This document shows positions 58,602 through 64,000 of a stretch of DNA of 64,000 bases, piece by piece. The stretch comes from Sarcomyxa edulis. Taxonomy: Eukaryota; Basidiomycota; Agaricomycetes; Agaricales; Mycenaceae. Location of the stretch: NCBI GenBank assembly GCA_009761415.1, contig QUOL01000008.1, positions 744,001-808,000 of the forward strand, read 5' to 3'. The translations under genes were made by a program, and so were the position numbers. The notes beneath the pieces were generated by a model, which was given only the letters and a program-made list of their open reading frames with translations, searched no databases and had not been told where the DNA came from. Within the stretch, counting starts at the first letter, position 1; the number at the start of each line of letters is the position of its first letter.

Positions 58602-60245
58602 TCATTCTGCGGAAAGCCAGACGTCAACACCATTGACCTCTTCATTGAACCCGACTCTATCGATCCATTCACATGTCTTACTCAGCAGTTTCACGAAGGC
58701 GATCATCGTTGGTTGTTCGATGTCTACGACCTTGGTGTGTAAGAATGTTTTGAAGTCAACAAACAACACTTCCCGGAGTGCCGGGAAAATACCAAGCCAG
58801 GTCGGAAGGGTAAGCCAAACTTCCTCCTCGAGGCGTCCCAGACTAGCTGTGATCTCTATTTTCTGTACGAGGGACAGCAGAGGTACCGATGTAGTGTCTT
58901 CCATGACTAGCCAGTCCGGAGAACAGCTCTCCACCGTTATTTTCAGTGTGAGAGTGATATCCTGAAGACGGCGAGCTATAGTAGAAAGAAGTCTCTCTGT
59001 CTGCAACAACGGAAACAATTCCCTTTCTGGCACTGATATAGCTATTGTCAAGACGCGAAGACTGGAAAAGCCACGCGGTATATTTATGAAGCGAGGGATA
59101 TGTTGGTGGCTTGCAGACAGACTAAGCGTCGTCAGTTGGGAAAGAAAGTCCTGTTTCGAGTTGAACTTGGCTATCGTTCTTCCAGCTTGGGCAGACCACG
59201 TCTCATACAGGCAGAGTGTTGTCAGATGCGGATGACGGCGAAGAAATCGTATCAAATCGGGGAACGCAATCTGGCAGGCTCTGAATGAAACGTCTACTAG
59301 CGCAGGCAGGGAAAGATCCTGGAGGACCTTGACCCAAGTGTCAGACCCCAAGATGATATGGTCAAAGGAAAGGCGATTGACTGAGGAACTATTAAGGGTG
59401 TTTATAGTCCAGGAGCATAACGTAGATTGAAAGAGCATCGTTGAGTGGACGTTGAAGACTTTGAAAGCAGGGGATGATGTTGGTAGTCCGAGAGTGCGGG
59501 GGTCTTCAGACAGAACACGGCTGTGCATTTTCCTAGTTTTTGCTATCGCATCGACTAGGAAATGTTTCAGTGTAGTAAGTGGCTCCGTTAACGCCTCCTG
59601 GCCATGCCATTTGGCACTTGCTTTGGGTGGCGCCAGGTCATACAACAGACCAAAACGGATTGTCAGGATGGTCGACATTTCTGCGGCAGCTGTGAAAAGG
59701 GGAATGAGGCAGAGCGCCCATTCGTCCGGGGAATATATTGTTTCTGTCGACTTTGCTCGTCTACAGAGAAGTGATTCTATTGTTCGATGATCGATCACGA
59801 TTTCCTCCAGCTGAGGCTGTTTTGATATTACGAGCCGAAGGACGTCAAGTTCGTGATGGAAATATTTCTGAGGGGAGCGGGTGATTGGCCTGAGCACGGA
59901 TGAGTACTGGCAGATGATGCGCTTGAAAGGGGGAGGATATAACATCATTGCCAGAGCTCTGACTAGATCTTTGTTCGTGTTCCTGTATACAATGAGTTCG
60001 TCTCCGAGTTGAAACTGAGAGATGAAGATGCCAAGGGCTAAGTAGTTAAACCGCCGACATACGAGCGCAACCTTGAAGAGAGTCGCTGAGGACAGGAAGT
60101 CCAAAATGACGATGACAATTTCATTGGGGATATGAGGAGTTGTGGTGCCAGTGAGTCTGATGGTAGAGTGGGCATCGAGTTCAGTCATGATTGATGGCCC
60201 AAAATCTAAATCGTCCAGCAGCCAGTGGAAGCCAGACAGAGCCAT
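58602..60245 (-). CDS. F-box/leucine-rich-type protein
   Basis: Single exon, 547 residues from ATG 60245. The F-box-like N-terminal segment is TPHIPNEIVIVILDFLSSATLFKVALVCRRF at about residues 36-66. After it lie leucine-rich, irregular repeats (TTLSLSASHQHIPRFINIP, SLPALVDVSFRACQIAFPD, PHLTTLCLYETW) consistent with an LRR-like solenoid. Such proteins are numerous in mushroom genomes and act as SCF substrate receptors. The frame has no intron. A further 5' exon cannot be excluded. Substrate unknown. Confidence 0.8.
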   Translation of the reverse strand: MALSGFHWLLDDLDFGPSIMTELDAHSTIRLTGTTTPHIPNEIVIVILDFLSSATLFKVALVCRRFNYLALGIFISQFQLGDELIVYRNTNKDLVRALAMMLYPPPFKRIICQYSSVLRPITRSPQKYFHHELDVLRLVISKQPQLEEIVIDHRTIESLLCRRAKSTETIYSPDEWALCLIPLFTAAAEMSTILTIRFGLLYDLAPPKASAKWHGQEALTEPLTTLKHFLVDAIAKTRKMHSRVLSEDPRTLGLPTSSPAFKVFNVHSTMLFQSTLCSWTINTLNSSSVNRLSFDHIILGSDTWVKVLQDLSLPALVDVSFRACQIAFPDLIRFLRRHPHLTTLCLYETWSAQAGRTIAKFNSKQDFLSQLTTLSLSASHQHIPRFINIPRGFSSLRVLTIAISVPERELFPLLQTERLLSTIARRLQDITLTLKITVESCSPDWLVMEDTTSVPLLSLVQKIEITASLGRLEEEVWLTLPTWLGIFPALREVLFVDFKTFLHTKVVDIEQPTMIAFVKLLSKTCEWIDRVGFNEEVNGVDVWLSAE

Positions 60246-60915
60246 TTTCAACGCGAAGGAAGGATCCTACATAGAACGATTGGGTTTTATCGACCGTGAG
60301 ATTCAATAATTGTTTGAAGAACACTCACGTTGGAAGTTTGAGGATGAGCTAGTGCGAGCTTCGTCACTCCCTGCGGCGGAGATCAAAGAACATCAGTCTG
60401 TAATGACACGGGTGTGACCGTGACATATTGTTGAGTTGTTGACGGTGGCTCCAGGAAATGACAAAAACAATATATCAGCTCACGAAGCCACATTTCGAAA
60501 GACACGCCTAAGAGCAATTGTGAATGGATCAATATCATCGTCGAGCCTTGTAATATCTCATCCCTGCAAAAAATCCCGCTTCTATAGCCCAGGATCTTTG
60601 CCGGCCACTCGTCTGTCGTTCGGTCAACATCTTGAAACGAGGAGGATTTCGCGACCAGTTCGTCGACTTTGGACATGATGGTAAGAGTGTGAAAGGCGTG
60701 TTACAAGATCCAGTTGTAGGTCCCGTCGGAGTTGTCAGTGGGACCTCACAAGCCCAGATCGCCTCCACTCACCTGACCGCTCACCCCTCCCCCCGAGGAG
60801 ACAATCTAAGTCGTATAGGTTTTATATACTACAAGACAGACTAATATACACTGTACAGGACCACTCCAATTTCGTCTTCCTACCAATGTTACAGATCTAA
60901 ATCCCGACCCCGACC
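60246..60915. other. Intergenic region, 670 bp
   Basis: Lies between the F-box gene start and the 3' end of the phosphofructo-2-kinase gene, both minus strand. No supported gene; only short uninformative frames. Confidence 0.45.
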
Positions 60916-63264
<2,349 letters not shown>

Positions 63265-64000
63265 ATGTCGGCTGAAGCGAACGACGTAGCATCGACTCTT
63301 GCTGGGTCTGACATTGCGAATCTGTACGGCGTAATAGACAGGGATAGGTGAGTCTACTTGGATAATCTATCTACCAACGCTGAAGTAGTATATTCACTGT
63401 GGTTGCAAGCATTCAGTGTACACGGACTGAACCTATCAGTCCCTGAAGACGCGAAAGCCATCATCAAACCATGGGATGAACGAGATGACACAACGAAATT
63501 CGCAGATTCCGGTGTAGATGATCAGGCGAGGGTCTCCTTCAGGTGGAGGCGTATGTCCGATATGCTGACTCCAAAGCGTAGATGATTATACACATTCCGT
63601 TCTCACAGAACGTCAGACTAAAGTCTGTCCTGCTGAAACTTGGTCTGTACTTTTCCTCTGCGTTCGAATCTCACTACCGTCTTACTCTCTCGGTTAGGTC
63701 GCGGTGAATCCACCCCGCTGCAGCTCCGAATATACGCCAATCATCCCAACATTGTCGACTTTGGTGACGCTGAAACCACTAAACCCCAACTGGATATATC
63801 ACTCCTCGAAGGCGAGACTGGTGTTATAGAATACCCATTACGTGTAGCCGCATTTGCTAGCGTAGGCTCTCTCTCTCTATTTTTTGTGCGTACTCCCTGT
63901 TCTCTGTTCTATCCTGTGTCTGCACTGAGAATGCATGTTCGGCAGTCGAACTCCCCATCAGGTACCCTCTCTAGAGTCTACTACATCGGCTTCAAAGGCG
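63265..64000 (+). CDS. PITH-domain protein, 5' part
   Basis: Exons 63265-63347, 63417-63525, 63582-63642, 63698-63885 and 63946 to beyond 64000. The PITH domain (also found after thioredoxin in TXNL1) starts with HGLNLSVPEDAKAIIKPW and continues HIPFSQNVRLKSVLLKLGRG, PLQLRIYANHPNIVDFGD, LDISLLEGETGVIEYPLR and FSNSPSGTLSRVYYIGFKG. No thioredoxin domain precedes it, so it resembles PITHD1-type proteins, which associate with the proteasome in other eukaryotes. Intron 2 appears to start with GC rather than GT. The 3' end is cut by the window. Confidence 0.92.

Overview
The window is nuclear DNA of a mushroom-forming basidiomycete (Agaricomycetes is my best placement, from memory of the protein families). 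Genes are dense and lie on both strands. Coding regions are broken by many introns of about 42-70 nt with GT...AG ends and CTRAC-like branch points 5-20 nt before the acceptor. Protein families such as Dbp10, Tlg1, Csc1, NmrA-like, LSM8, Dal5-like and NCS1 permeases are fungal in character. I rebuilt 25 protein-coding genes exon by exon and two tRNA-Thr genes. All intron boundaries were inferred by eye from splice signals, frame continuity and family motifs.

Layout. 0-3.4 kb: 3' part of a Gin4/Hsl1-type kinase gene (minus). 4.9-7.1 kb: a protein with SUMO-interacting-like motifs and an RS-rich region. 7.4-9.4 kb: a secreted protein with a collagen-like Gly-Pro insert. 10.9-19.2 kb: an NmrA-like NAD(P)-binding protein, the ribosome-biogenesis helicase Dbp10, queuine tRNA-ribosyltransferase (minus) and a histidine phosphatase. 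19.5-25.8 kb: a Csc1/OSCA-type channel and a Tlg1/syntaxin-6 SNARE (both minus). 26-32.3 kb: a FYVE-like/RING E3 ligase, an F-box protein and a sugar transporter. 32.9-40.4 kb: a mucin-like membrane protein, a 1279-residue LIM protein and a small unknown gene, with one tRNA-Thr beside each end of the LIM/small-gene block. 41.7-47.1 kb: alcohol dehydrogenase, a 2.9-kb stretch without a recognisable gene, then a KEN-box protein with two ACGCGT sites upstream. 47.7-55.7 kb: an NCS1 permease, an FAD-dependent amine/amino-acid oxidase and a Dal5-like transporter, possibly a nitrogen-scavenging neighbourhood. 56.1-64 kb: LSM8, mitochondrial ribosomal protein S5, a second F-box/leucine-rich protein, 6-phosphofructo-2-kinase with a degenerate phosphatase site, and the 5' part of a PITH-domain gene.

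Most genes are housekeeping genes and no cluster is obviously dedicated to one pathway. The most unusual observations are micro-exons of 4, 5 and 8 nt needed to keep conserved proteins in frame, a probable start codon split by an intron, a probable GC-AG intron, a SNARE whose ionic-layer glutamine is histidine, and three SUMO-interacting-like motifs next to an RS domain. Several divergent gene pairs share promoters of about 215-275 bp.
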